DNA from: Pusillimonas sp. T7-7
Lineage (GTDB): Bacteria; Pseudomonadota; Gammaproteobacteria; Burkholderiales; Burkholderiaceae_B
Direction of reading: 5' to 3'
DNA: 64,000 nucleotides
Assembly (NCBI RefSeq): GCF_000209655.1
Contig: NC_015458.1
Span: forward strand, 372,001-436,000
Shown: piece by piece, positions 7,657 to 15,738 of the stretch
Position numbering within the stretch: the stretch's first letter is position 1
Layout: the number at the start of each line of letters is the position of its first letter
Translations under genes and position numbers: made by a program
Notes under the pieces: model-generated
Told to the model about the DNA's origin: nothing
Seen by the model: the letters and a program-made list of their open reading frames with translations, nothing else
The model's database searches: none

Positions 7657-9126
7657 CTACTTTGGGCAGCAAACGTGATCGCCGTCGCCAGAGTGAACGC
7701 AGTGGTGAGTCGAATAGGTCGGAGGTGTAATACTTGCGTTATACGTGCCGAAGCAAGACGCCCACCATGCGTTTGGGCTGTTTCCACTGGATTTCCATCT
7801 TCCAGACTCACAATTTAGAAGTTTGCCGGCACTGTTGCGCCCGACAAGCCCGAAGGGTGTGCAAGCAGCTCCCTCCGTGGCGATGCCACCAAGTTGGACA
7901 TATTCACGTGTGATGAGACGATTACCTGTGATGTACTGACTAGCGGCGAGATTTCCAGACGCAGAGACATTGCCCGATGCGGTGACGTTACCCATTGCAC
8001 TCAGATGCCTTCCTCTGACATCGCCCGACGCCGTCACATTACCTGAGGCGGCCACGTTACCAGATGCGCTGACACTTCCGCCGGTCGATACGCTACCTGA
8101 TGCGCGAAAGTTGCCCGCTTGATCGATGCTTGCGATCTCGGCCGTCCAGGGACTGTTGACCCATCGATATTTTCCATTCAGGTTCTGCATCCACATGGTC
8201 TGCCCATTGGCTGCGGTCATACGCATCCGCTGCCCTTGTCCGCCGACCCAGTTCAGGCTCGCAGTCTCAGTCCATACTCCTGCCTGGCAAGACATTGGGT
8301 TACCAGCGGCATCGCGTGCTATGGCCCCCGCAGGCGAACATGAGGTGGCTTGAGCGACGACTCTGGTGAGATGGGCCTCGCCAGTCTGGATCGATGAGGC
8401 GGACCTGATGGCATTCGAAGCCATGTTGATATCCGTGTTCATGCGGTTTACCTCCGGCCTACCTGGCACGGCACTTCTATGTAGGAACTCGGACATCATT
8501 CCGGCATCGGAGACAAACATGCCTACGGCCAAGTGGCCTAATCCAGGCGATCCGCCGAAGCTCGACAGGGCGGCCTGCCAGCCGCCGTTGTTGCCGACGG
8601 CCGTATTCGGTTGATCGGACCGGATCGAACCGCCTGCTTTGAGTTTGCCGGCAATACGTAGCAAGTGCTTGTCGGGTATTGCACGACCACCTTCTGTCAC
8701 CACGAGCGGTTCTAGCACGTTGCGTGTGTTTGATCCCGACCCTTGGGTCGTATGGCGCACACGCAACGTGTAGCGTTGACCGTAGGGATTGTTCTGAGCG
8801 ATGTTCGGGCTCAGATATCCGGTATCGCGCAGGGTGGCCTGAGAAATGGTTCTTGCAGCGCCATTTAATGGAAGTGTGGCTGTCAATGACGCATAGTTAT
8901 CACTGACGTACTGAGCAGCCGCAATACTAATTTTCTCCAAGTGCGCAGCCGTCTCGTTAATTTGTGGCGTAGCCCGTTGCTCTGCGATGACCGAAGACAA
9001 CCCTTGGTAGAGTAGTGTCACGATCGCGATCGCGGCGAGCATTTCAAATAGCCCAAAGCCTTTTTGCTTGCGGGGACCGCCGCATTTGTCCAATGCATTG
9101 GTCAGAATGTTGGATATGTTTCTCAT
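7657..9126 (-). CDS. pilV: PilV-type minor pilin / tip adhesin
   Basis: A 489-residue prepilin. The N-terminus carries a type III prepilin signal, KQKG then FGLFEMLAAIAIV, with the conserved Glu at position 5 of the mature chain. The body matches the shufflon-type PilV N-terminal domain of thin pili (SALGNNGGW-like motif at 'AVGNNGGWQAAL'). A module with two cysteines, CSPAGAIARDAAG to CQAGVW, occurs before the middle repeat and again near the C-terminus (CTPFGLVGRNSAG to CESGRW). Between them are ASGNV-type hexapeptides. The last 35 residues are Cys- and His-rich. In R64-type pili the PilV C-terminus selects the recipient cell. No shufflon recombinase or inverted C-terminal cassettes are visible here. 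Confidence 0.9.
   Translation of the reverse strand: MRNISNILTNALDKCGGPRKQKGFGLFEMLAAIAIVTLLYQGLSSVIAEQRATPQINETAAHLEKISIAAAQYVSDNYASLTATLPLNGAARTISQATLRDTGYLSPNIAQNNPYGQRYTLRVRHTTQGSGSNTRNVLEPLVVTEGGRAIPDKHLLRIAGKLKAGGSIRSDQPNTAVGNNGGWQAALSSFGGSPGLGHLAVGMFVSDAGMMSEFLHRSAVPGRPEVNRMNTDINMASNAIRSASSIQTGEAHLTRVVAQATSCSPAGAIARDAAGNPMSCQAGVWTETASLNWVGGQGQRMRMTAANGQTMWMQNLNGKYRWVNSPWTAEIASIDQAGNFRASGSVSTGGSVSASGNVAASGNVTASGDVRGRHLSAMGNVTASGNVSASGNLAASQYITGNRLITREYVQLGGIATEGAACTPFGLVGRNSAGKLLNCESGRWKSSGNSPNAWWASCFGTYNASITPPTYSTHHCVHSGDGDHVCCPK
7939..8100 (-). repeat. Hexapeptide-coding repeat inside pilV
   Basis: The stretch encodes successive six-residue units of the form (S/A/T)ASGNV, for example SASGNV, AASGNV, TASGDV, TASGNV, SASGNL, interrupted by one divergent block (RGRHLSAMG). 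The DNA units are about 18 bases and diverged. It probably forms a beta-strand stalk that presents the C-terminal adhesin module. Confidence 0.75.
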
Positions 9127-9157
9127 GCTCAGACACTCGATTCAATTGGCAGACTGT

Positions 9158-10126
9158 TTAGATGCCGCTCAAGTCCCGGGCAGCCTGCTGTGTGATTTCG
9201 TCGCCCAGACCAACGAAATTGCCTTGACGAATCTTGCCGATTGCGCCGGTGCACGCTGGATCTGAGTGGTCAAGGATCAAGCTTCGCGATTGATAGCGAG
9301 CTTCAGGGTCCTGATCGGGAATGGGGACGTACTGCTTAGTCAGGTGGATGATGCCTGCCACGGACATAGCCAGCCTGGCATTCGCCTCGGCGCTGCTCGA
9401 ATGCCGCGATCGCATATACGCTTGGTATTTGTCGAATGCCTCCTCAATCGAAGAGGCGTGCATCGTCGCAATAACTGGCATATCGGTGTTGGCAATATCC
9501 TGAGCCTCTACTGCAGTTAGCGCGTCCCGAATTTCCCCAACGAAGACAAGGTTTGCACGGGACCGTCGGACCAACTGCAGTGCTGTATGGTATCCGCCCT
9601 CATGACGGGTGACCGGAAACTGCAGAACGCGACCTGCACCTTGCCGACCCCCCATTTGCACTTCGGCCGTCGGGTCCTCCAGGGCAATGCCAGTGCCACC
9701 CAAGGTGGCGATTCGTTGAGCAAACAAACTTGATGCCGTCGTCGTCTTGCCAGCGCCAAAGCCGCCGGTTACAAGAATCAGTCCATGCAATCGGGGCCTC
9801 AGCACGTACGTAGCAAAACGACGCGGGACGGGTAGCTCGCTTAGTGGGCGAACTTGCGCATCAATACGAGATAGAAACCAAATGGGCCCGTTATCTTGCT
9901 CCATGGTTGTGGCGCGAAACCGCAGTGTGTCGTACTGTATCGTGAATTCGGCCCCGTATTTATGCCTTTGCAAACACAACTCCCGTAGGGCCCGCACATC
10001 CTCTGCAAACTCATCTTCGACGCATCTCGCTTCGATGACGGTGGGGCCCTCGATCTTGACATCGCAGAAATCTGGGCCCAGCACAATATCCACGAAATGG
10101 GCTTGGGCCAAACGCTTGGTTTTCAT
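9158..10126 (-). CDS. PilT/VirB11-superfamily secretion ATPase in the pilus operon
   Basis: With the start at 10126 the protein has 322 residues. Walker A is GGFGAGKTT (residues 121-129); an Asp-box region (IALEDPTAEVQ), a Walker B-like VFVGEIRD and a His-box VIATMHASS follow, as in hexameric T4P/T2SS/T4SS ATPases. The stop of pilS and this start share an A (TGATG). It is the second such ATPase in the operon, pilQ being the first. Its size and single-domain form suggest a PilT-like retraction motor or a VirB11-like motor. In plasmid R64 this position holds a transglycosylase and a prepilin peptidase instead, so the arrangement differs. Confidence 0.88.
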   Translation of the reverse strand: MKTKRLAQAHFVDIVLGPDFCDVKIEGPTVIEARCVEDEFAEDVRALRELCLQRHKYGAEFTIQYDTLRFRATTMEQDNGPIWFLSRIDAQVRPLSELPVPRRFATYVLRPRLHGLILVTGGFGAGKTTTASSLFAQRIATLGGTGIALEDPTAEVQMGGRQGAGRVLQFPVTRHEGGYHTALQLVRRSRANLVFVGEIRDALTAVEAQDIANTDMPVIATMHASSIEEAFDKYQAYMRSRHSSSAEANARLAMSVAGIIHLTKQYVPIPDQDPEARYQSRSLILDHSDPACTGAIGKIRQGNFVGLGDEITQQAARDLSGI

Positions 10127-10626
10127 CAGTAAGCCACGAAAGTCAGATCCGAAGCGCCCGTGTCGCTGCACGTCGGTGCGGGTTCGACAAACTCTCCGGT
10201 ATTCATCGCCGTGACAACAAAGCGGTCACACGCATCACTGGGCACTGCGTTGTACGCGATCTCCAATTGGCTTGCCGTGCCAGTCACGACTACGGTTCCT
10301 CCCCAGCCATGGCGCACGGTTCCTCCTGGCGCTGAACCTGTCATATTGCCGAACGCTTTGATGCGCTGTAAAGCTGGATTGTCCACGTTGGCATAAGATC
10401 CACCAGATTTGAGAGACTTGGCCCCCGACGTGACCATCATGAGGTTGGTGCTTTCTACGGTTACGTTGGTGCCGCTATTGATGTATTGATAGATTCCGTA
10501 GCCCGCCAACGCGACAGCTACGAATATCGCTAGACTCCAGACAGCTGGCGACATATAGAATCCGTGCTGACGCTGGCGCAGGTGGCGGTTATCGGCAGTC
10601 TTTGTCAAAAGTTCGAGAAGTTTCAT
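10126..10626 (-). CDS. pilS: PilS-type major type IV prepilin
   Basis: A 166-residue prepilin with a 22-residue leader ending RQRQHG, then FYMSPAVWSLAIFVAVALAG as the hydrophobic helix. Gly before the cut site is present, but position 5 of the mature chain would be Pro, not the usual Glu. Residues near the C-terminus (DACDRF to PTCSD) provide the pair of cysteines of the type IVb pilin D-region. The gene has an AGGTGA ribosome site and sits between pilR and the second ATPase. No prepilin peptidase gene is visible nearby. Confidence 0.88.
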   Translation of the reverse strand: MKLLELLTKTADNRHLRQRQHGFYMSPAVWSLAIFVAVALAGYGIYQYINSGTNVTVESTNLMMVTSGAKSLKSGGSYANVDNPALQRIKAFGNMTGSAPGGTVRHGWGGTVVVTGTASQLEIAYNAVPSDACDRFVVTAMNTGEFVEPAPTCSDTGASDLTFVAY

Positions 10627-10633
10627 AGTTCAC

Positions 10634-11746
10634 CTATCTAAAGGAAAGGAAAATAATTTCAATGACGCTAAGCGCCAAAAGCAAAATGCAAACGGCAACC
10701 CATGCCATGCTGATGGCACTGAGCCGACGCGAGAATTTCTGGATTTGATTTGCAGTGTCTTCGAGCCAGTTCTCGGCGTACTCGATCAGGGCGTCGTCAG
10801 AGCCGGACAGCGACCCCATGGTTTCCATGACCGGCAGAGCCTCCCAGTCGGGAAAGTCATGGCCGGCATTTCGAAACGATGTGCCCAGGTTGTAGCCCTG
10901 GCGTACGCCGTACATTGCTGCCGAGATACGCGTTTTGAGCCACGGATTGGCGTTTTGCGCCAAGCTGGCCAAGGCGGTCTGAATGGGAATTCCACTCTTT
11001 TGCAGCACGGCAAACGTATAAAGAAAGAGAGCCCCGTGCGTGCGCCGATAAATGGACCATGGCGGATATCGGTCTGCCTTGATGCGCCAAGTTCCCTTCC
11101 AGCGGCTAAGGGAACCGATGATGGTGCACGTCGCCACAATCGGAAGCGCGATCGCCAAGTACCAGTATTGGTTGACGAACATGGCAGCCCACAGGACGAT
11201 CTGAGTTTTGGTGGAGAACATCGCCGTGCTGTGAATTCCCATGGTAGGCAGCATTGTGTCGCTGATGAAGTAAAGCATTCCCATAATCATCAACATCAGC
11301 ACTAATGGATAGGCGAACGCTCCTACGATCTGCATCCACATACCGCCTTGCTGGCGAGCGAAACGTCCCGCCATGCTGAACGCATTGATCAGGTTTCCCG
11401 AGCGCTCGCCCGAAGCCAGGATGGCTAGCTCGGCTGGGGGAAGCCATTCTTTGAGCGCTTGGTCCAGGGGAAGACTCCTTCGCAACCATGCCGTCTCGGC
11501 CACTGCAGCAATAACCGGCCTGAATATTGGCTTGCGACCACCCAGTAGCATAAAGAGCTTATTACCAGCACGTTGCCACATGGACAGATGCTTGCTGTAC
11601 GTTTCATTTAACTTGCGTAATGCCTCAAGCTTACGAGCGCCAGCACGCAGATACAGTTCCATGGATCTGTAGAAGTTGACACGCTGGTCTCGTTTGAAGG
11701 CGCTGCGCCGACTGTGCGCATTGAACGCACGCAACATGGGACTCAT
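10634..11746 (-). CDS. pilR: PilR-type inner-membrane platform protein (GspF fold)
   Basis: The 370-residue polytopic protein has two T2SF/GspF-type repeats: a cytoplasmic helical part with LDQALKEWLPPAELAILASGERSGNL, a membrane pair at about residues 140-215, a second cytoplasmic repeat with HDFPDWEALPVMETMGSLSGSDDALIEYAENW, and a final transmembrane helix. It anchors the assembly ATPase PilQ and drives pilin polymerisation. The ATG at 11746 has a GGAGGT ribosome site and overlaps the pilQ stop (ATGA). A longer reading from 11761 is less likely. Confidence 0.92.
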   Translation of the reverse strand: MSPMLRAFNAHSRRSAFKRDQRVNFYRSMELYLRAGARKLEALRKLNETYSKHLSMWQRAGNKLFMLLGGRKPIFRPVIAAVAETAWLRRSLPLDQALKEWLPPAELAILASGERSGNLINAFSMAGRFARQQGGMWMQIVGAFAYPLVLMLMIMGMLYFISDTMLPTMGIHSTAMFSTKTQIVLWAAMFVNQYWYLAIALPIVATCTIIGSLSRWKGTWRIKADRYPPWSIYRRTHGALFLYTFAVLQKSGIPIQTALASLAQNANPWLKTRISAAMYGVRQGYNLGTSFRNAGHDFPDWEALPVMETMGSLSGSDDALIEYAENWLEDTANQIQKFSRRLSAISMAWVAVCILLLALSVIEIIFLSFR

Positions 11747-13413
11747 TGAGCCACCTCCCATAGCTGGTCATCGGCGTTCAGTGGCAAAACCGTGCGTTCG
11801 GCGTCGCTAGGATCAATCAGTCCCGCGTTGATTTTCTCAATCATGTGAGCCGCCTTGGTTTTGCCACCTCGTTCAAGCACCCATTCCCTTCGCAAGGCCT
11901 GTGCACCCTTGGTTCGATAGACCGTCATAAGCGCGTGATCGGTTGTCATGACCTCGGCACAGATGGTGCGTATACGCAGGACGCCTCTGTAACAGTGTTC
12001 GCAGCCGCGACCGCGTAGGCGCACAGTTTCGGGATTGCAGTGCTTCTCTATGCGAGTAATCAAGCCGGTAGAAAGTCCGTTTCGGCCTTCTTCGTAAGGC
12101 TTGGAGCAATGCGGGCACACCTGTGCCACTAGACTTTGATTGGCAAACAGCCTGAATATTTCTGGATCGCACAAATAGCCGAGCTCAATTCCGGATTCCT
12201 GAAGGCGCGATGGCACTAAAGTTGCGGAACTGGCATGTAACATGCCCCACGTTAGATGGTTTGTCAGTGCCGCTTTGAGCGCGGCGTCCATGGTTTCACG
12301 TAAGCGAAGCTCACCGGCAATAATCCAGTCGGGGTTCCAGCGCATCAGCGTCTCAAATCCCGCTATCCAAGCCTGTCCTTCTGCTTCACGGTCCAGTCCT
12401 TTGCGTAGCACAGCTTTCTGGACGGACCCGAAGATCGGGATTTCGGGAGGATCTTCCAGCGAGATGACTTTCCGGCGACAGTTGTCGCGCTTTTGCCTAT
12501 ACCCAATGAAGTTGGCTAATGTCGTGGATTTACCTGATCCGGTAGGGCCTGAGAACAATGCGATGCCCGAGGGGTGCTCTGCTACGGCCGAGACGTCTTC
12601 TTGATGCTTGGAATCAAATCCCAGTTCCACCAGCGAACGCGGTTCACCCAAGTCGTAGTGCAAGCGCAGAGCCATGAATGGCCGCTCTTCGTCAGTGGGG
12701 CCGGTGGACACTCGTACTTGGTGCAGGCCCATGCCTTCGGTGTGGCGTCGTTTAACCCTTCCTCCTTGGTCTCGATTTCCGTCATATGACTGATCGGATG
12801 TCGCTTCGCACATTGAGTCATAGATGGTGCGAATCAGTTGCCGGGCACGATCGGGTTTCAATGAGAAGCGTCGTTCGATGTCACTTGCAATTCGGTATTG
12901 GATCTCAGCGTTCTTGTCATACACCTCGATAAAAATGTCGCTCGCACGTTCCTGAGCTGCTTCGGCGATCATGGAAGCCACCTGACTTTCCTCTGCGGTC
13001 CAATTTGCGGTTCCTGAGTCGTTGGAGCCAGCCTCGGAATGCTTGGTGTACAGACGCTGAAGGTCCGAGTAGGGCACAGTACGCACTTCCGTGTATGGAA
13101 TCGACTTGCCGTCTGAGAGTAGTTTCCTGCGGTCGAGCATAGCTATGTAACTTCGAACCAGTACATCTGCGTGCGCACCTTCTGCCAGGTAGAGCACGCC
13201 CTGGTCGGTTAGCGCAGCCTTGGCCTGGACTGCTGGCGAAGCATGAAAATCATGACCCTCGACCGAGGAGAGGATCACCATTGCGGGGGTGGCAGTCGTT
13301 TGCTCTGGAAGCGCTTGGGGTTCTGGCGGTTGCTCACCCGGAAGTTCCGGGAGCGGGTCGATTGCGTCTTCGAGCTCGGTGTCTAACAGCTCTAGTTCAG
13401 GTAGTGCACTCAT
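11743..13413 (-). CDS. pilQ: PilQ-type pilus assembly ATPase (GspE/PilB family)
   Basis: Starting at the ATG at 13413 gives 556 residues. Walker A is GPTGSGKST at residues 289-297; the Asp box (KVISLEDPPEIPI), Walker B (WIIAGELRLRET) and His box (LTWGMLHASSA) follow. A zinc-binding CPHC...CEHC tetracysteine lies in the last third, as in PilB/GspE. The first 100 residues are acidic and Pro-rich. It powers pilus extension by acting on PilR. Readings that begin further upstream overlap pilP with out-of-family sequence and are rejected. The pilP stop is seven bases before the start. Confidence 0.95.
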   Translation of the reverse strand: MSALPELELLDTELEDAIDPLPELPGEQPPEPQALPEQTTATPAMVILSSVEGHDFHASPAVQAKAALTDQGVLYLAEGAHADVLVRSYIAMLDRRKLLSDGKSIPYTEVRTVPYSDLQRLYTKHSEAGSNDSGTANWTAEESQVASMIAEAAQERASDIFIEVYDKNAEIQYRIASDIERRFSLKPDRARQLIRTIYDSMCEATSDQSYDGNRDQGGRVKRRHTEGMGLHQVRVSTGPTDEERPFMALRLHYDLGEPRSLVELGFDSKHQEDVSAVAEHPSGIALFSGPTGSGKSTTLANFIGYRQKRDNCRRKVISLEDPPEIPIFGSVQKAVLRKGLDREAEGQAWIAGFETLMRWNPDWIIAGELRLRETMDAALKAALTNHLTWGMLHASSATLVPSRLQESGIELGYLCDPEIFRLFANQSLVAQVCPHCSKPYEEGRNGLSTGLITRIEKHCNPETVRLRGRGCEHCYRGVLRIRTICAEVMTTDHALMTVYRTKGAQALRREWVLERGGKTKAAHMIEKINAGLIDPSDAERTVLPLNADDQLWEVAQ

Positions 13414-13420
13414 TGTTCGC

Positions 13421-13924
13421 TCACTGTGGTGGTAATGGAAACGCACCAGGCAGACCTGGCAGGGACTCTGCACGCGTGGGCGCATCGGCAGACCGTGACG
13501 AGGATGCGGCACCCGAGAGCTCAAACAGTTCATCGTTTCGTCGGACTTTGACGCCCTGTTGGTCAATGTGAGAAACCTCGTAGCCGCCGGGCAATTTCTC
13601 GCCACGGCCAGCGATCACTGCAGCGCCGTCAGCCATTACAAACTTTGCGAGCCAGCCTGAGGCTGTGGATCTTCGCCAGGCCACCTGAGGCAATGAGACC
13701 TGAATTCGACCGCCGGCCTCGGCTTCATCAACATACCGATCAAACTCGGCTTGCTGCTTTGCACGTGCGGCTTTTGCTTTCAGGAGGATTTCTTCTTGCA
13801 TGATTGCGTCCAAGTCGCTCACTGTCACCGCCGCTGTACCCGATTCGGGTGGTTGGGCTAGCGCGGGCCCCCACAGGGCCAGGATCAGCAACGCTACGCC
13901 GGCCGCGCCGGATTTATTCACCAT
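13421..13924 (-). CDS. pilP: PilP-type pilus biogenesis periplasmic protein
   Basis: The 167-residue exported protein has a signal peptide (ending PALA-QPP at about residue 24). A helical stretch with QEEILLKAKAARAKQQAEFDRY is followed by a small beta domain with GEKLPGGYEVSHIDQQGVKVRRNDELFEL, which resembles the PilP homology domain that contacts the secretin. The start at 13924 has AAGG eight bases upstream and lies within the end of pilO. The C-terminus is Pro- and Ser-rich. It most likely couples the inner-membrane complex to PilN. Confidence 0.88.
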   Translation of the reverse strand: MVNKSGAAGVALLILALWGPALAQPPESGTAAVTVSDLDAIMQEEILLKAKAARAKQQAEFDRYVDEAEAGGRIQVSLPQVAWRRSTASGWLAKFVMADGAAVIAGRGEKLPGGYEVSHIDQQGVKVRRNDELFELSGAASSSRSADAPTRAESLPGLPGAFPLPPQ

Positions 13925-15296
13925 ATAGTTCACCTTTCAAGCTCCAATTCAATTTTCCGTCGGCATTGAAGACCAACTCGACCTCTTGCAGACGCACGCC
14001 GTCCTGCTCAATTCCTTGGAGCAACTGGACCGGATTGCGAGGTGTGGATTTGATCGACCAGCTGGCCGTTTTCCAGTGCGGCTGCGTCAGCTTGGGATCT
14101 GACGTATCGACCGGTGGGGTATAACCGGGTGCTAACGTGGATGTAGTGGCGACCAACTCGAAGGGCACCATGCGTGTTTGCCACCAGGTCATGAAGGAAT
14201 TGGCCCGAGTGTTCATGGGTTGTAAGCCTTCATCACCGGCGGGTGACATCGAGATAGGCCACTGAAGTGTGCCCAAATCGCCGTCAATGGAGAACTGAAC
14301 CTGTACTTGGGGCCGCCAAATGTTCACGGCTTGAGCAAATCCCACTACGGTACGGCCATCAGTGCGGGCAAAAGTGGCGTTCGTAGATTTTGCGTTGCAC
14401 TGGGCATTAAGCAGCACCCACCCATCTAGAGTGATGGGAACCTGTCCTATCGCCGTGACACACGTGGCTGCGAAGTCCGCAATAGTTGGTTGGCTCGACC
14501 AAGGCCGCATTAGGGCCAGATCGTTACCGCTGACCGCCGTTTGGCTGCGTAGTCGCTCCAGCTGCAGGGCGCGCTGGGCTTGGGCCTCTCGCGTGACTTT
14601 TGCCTCATACCCTCGCCATAACCCATATCCCGCAAATGCCAGAGCCGCTAATACAAACCACGTCGCAAGGGTCGTGATGCTCGTCGAAGTCCAGACGGAG
14701 CGTTGGCGCAAACGGTGCTTGCGCTTGATACCGGGCAATAGGTCCTGTAGGGAAATCGGCTTGCCGCCTGGCCACAGCTCCTGCGGGGCAAACACTTGCA
14801 GTTCCGATACGTTCGGATCGGTTGATAGCGAATTCCACAGTTCCCGAATCCGCTGTTTGGTTTCCTCAGTGTCAAATACTCCGTCGGAGTCAGGCACCAG
14901 GGCGTCGTGAATGGCAGAAACCAACGCGTATCGACCATCGGGTAGGGGGAAAGCTGCAATGAACGTAGGCCCGAGCACATCTGCAGCAACGGCCGCAAGA
15001 GAGACGGTTCCTTTTCTAGCGCGCCCGCCACGAACGACAAAACCTGCCTGCACTACATCGACATGGCGACGTAAGAAAACGACATCTAGTGTCGCGCCAG
15101 TACGCTCGCGCTCTCGGCGCGCAATCTTTCTGGCTTCATCCTTGTAGTTGTGCCCGGTGGGCAATACCTGCCAGAACAGGCCACTGACAAGGATGCGGCG
15201 ACCCACTTTGATGGGCGTAACGCCTTTTATGGTTTTAAACAACGAGATGGAGTAAGCCATCGGGCGACCGATCCTAAGGTTCATACCGCCATGCAT
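13914..15296 (-). CDS. pilO: PilO-type pilin accessory protein
   Basis: The start at 15296 gives 460 residues and lies two bases after the pilM stop; an ATG at 15284 is also possible. The N-terminal part (about residues 1-190) is soluble, with GPTFIAAFPLPDGRYALVSAIHDALVPDSDGVFDT typical of this family. A single transmembrane helix at about residues 205-225 (LATWFVLAALAFAGYGLW) is followed by a large periplasmic domain. R64-type PilO is an inner-membrane assembly-platform component. Upstream reading in this frame overlaps pilM and has no family features. Confidence 0.87.
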   Translation of the reverse strand: MHGGMNLRIGRPMAYSISLFKTIKGVTPIKVGRRILVSGLFWQVLPTGHNYKDEARKIARRERERTGATLDVVFLRRHVDVVQAGFVVRGGRARKGTVSLAAVAADVLGPTFIAAFPLPDGRYALVSAIHDALVPDSDGVFDTEETKQRIRELWNSLSTDPNVSELQVFAPQELWPGGKPISLQDLLPGIKRKHRLRQRSVWTSTSITTLATWFVLAALAFAGYGLWRGYEAKVTREAQAQRALQLERLRSQTAVSGNDLALMRPWSSQPTIADFAATCVTAIGQVPITLDGWVLLNAQCNAKSTNATFARTDGRTVVGFAQAVNIWRPQVQVQFSIDGDLGTLQWPISMSPAGDEGLQPMNTRANSFMTWWQTRMVPFELVATTSTLAPGYTPPVDTSDPKLTQPHWKTASWSIKSTPRNPVQLLQGIEQDGVRLQEVELVFNADGKLNWSLKGELYGE

Positions 15297-15298
15297 TT

Positions 15299-15736
15299 CT
15301 ACACGACCATCACGATGCTGTGATTTGGGATACGCGGCGGCAAAGGGGTGGTAGAAGGGAGGCTGGGCGAGATCAACTGAGCGTCTCGCGCAATACCCAC
15401 TGAAAATGGAGCCGGCCCCCCCAGCACAGTTTGCAAGTCCGAGATGGGCTCTTTGGGGGTGAAGTAGACATAGCCCCGGCCGGATTGCACATAGGTCCGT
15501 ATTCCAGGCTGGGGATTCAGCCAAGTTGGCAGGCCAAGATTTGCCAACAAAATTTCCCCGCTAGCGCTCGGGTGTGAGGCTAAGTAGGTCTGCAAGGCAT
15601 TTCGCACGACCAGCATGTTGGCGCCAAGCGCCCCTGCATATGTCTTACTGACCTCGAAGCGTTGCTCACGACCGACGTCGAAAGCCATCTCTACGAACAC
15701 CGTCGCCAATGCCAGTATCGCGAAGAACAGTGGCAT
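15299..15736 (-). CDS. pilM: PilM-type pilus assembly protein
   Basis: A 145-residue protein with an N-terminal hydrophobic anchor (MPLFFAILALATVFVEMA) and a compact domain with SKTYAGALGANMLVVRNALQTYLASHP and GRGYVYFTPKEP, matching the short PilM of conjugative thin pili and not the actin-like PilM of chromosomal pili. The ATG has GAGGA upstream and follows the pilN stop by two bases. In R64 pilM precedes pilN; here the order is reversed. Confidence 0.85.
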   Translation of the reverse strand: MPLFFAILALATVFVEMAFDVGREQRFEVSKTYAGALGANMLVVRNALQTYLASHPSASGEILLANLGLPTWLNPQPGIRTYVQSGRGYVYFTPKEPISDLQTVLGGPAPFSVGIARDAQLISPSLPSTTPLPPRIPNHSIVMVV

Positions 15737-15738
15737 AG

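Noticed and set aside
7657..8100. Shufflon at the pilV 3' end
   Set aside because: No inverted recombination repeats, alternative C-terminal segments or rci-like recombinase gene were found.
7939..8100. CRISPR-like array in pilV
   Set aside because: The repeats are in frame, about 18 bases, without spacers, and code for a hexapeptide.
11743..13605. Longer pilQ with a start at 13605
   Set aside because: The extra 64 residues are read from pilP in another frame and are not GspE-like; the ATG at 13413 is the natural start.
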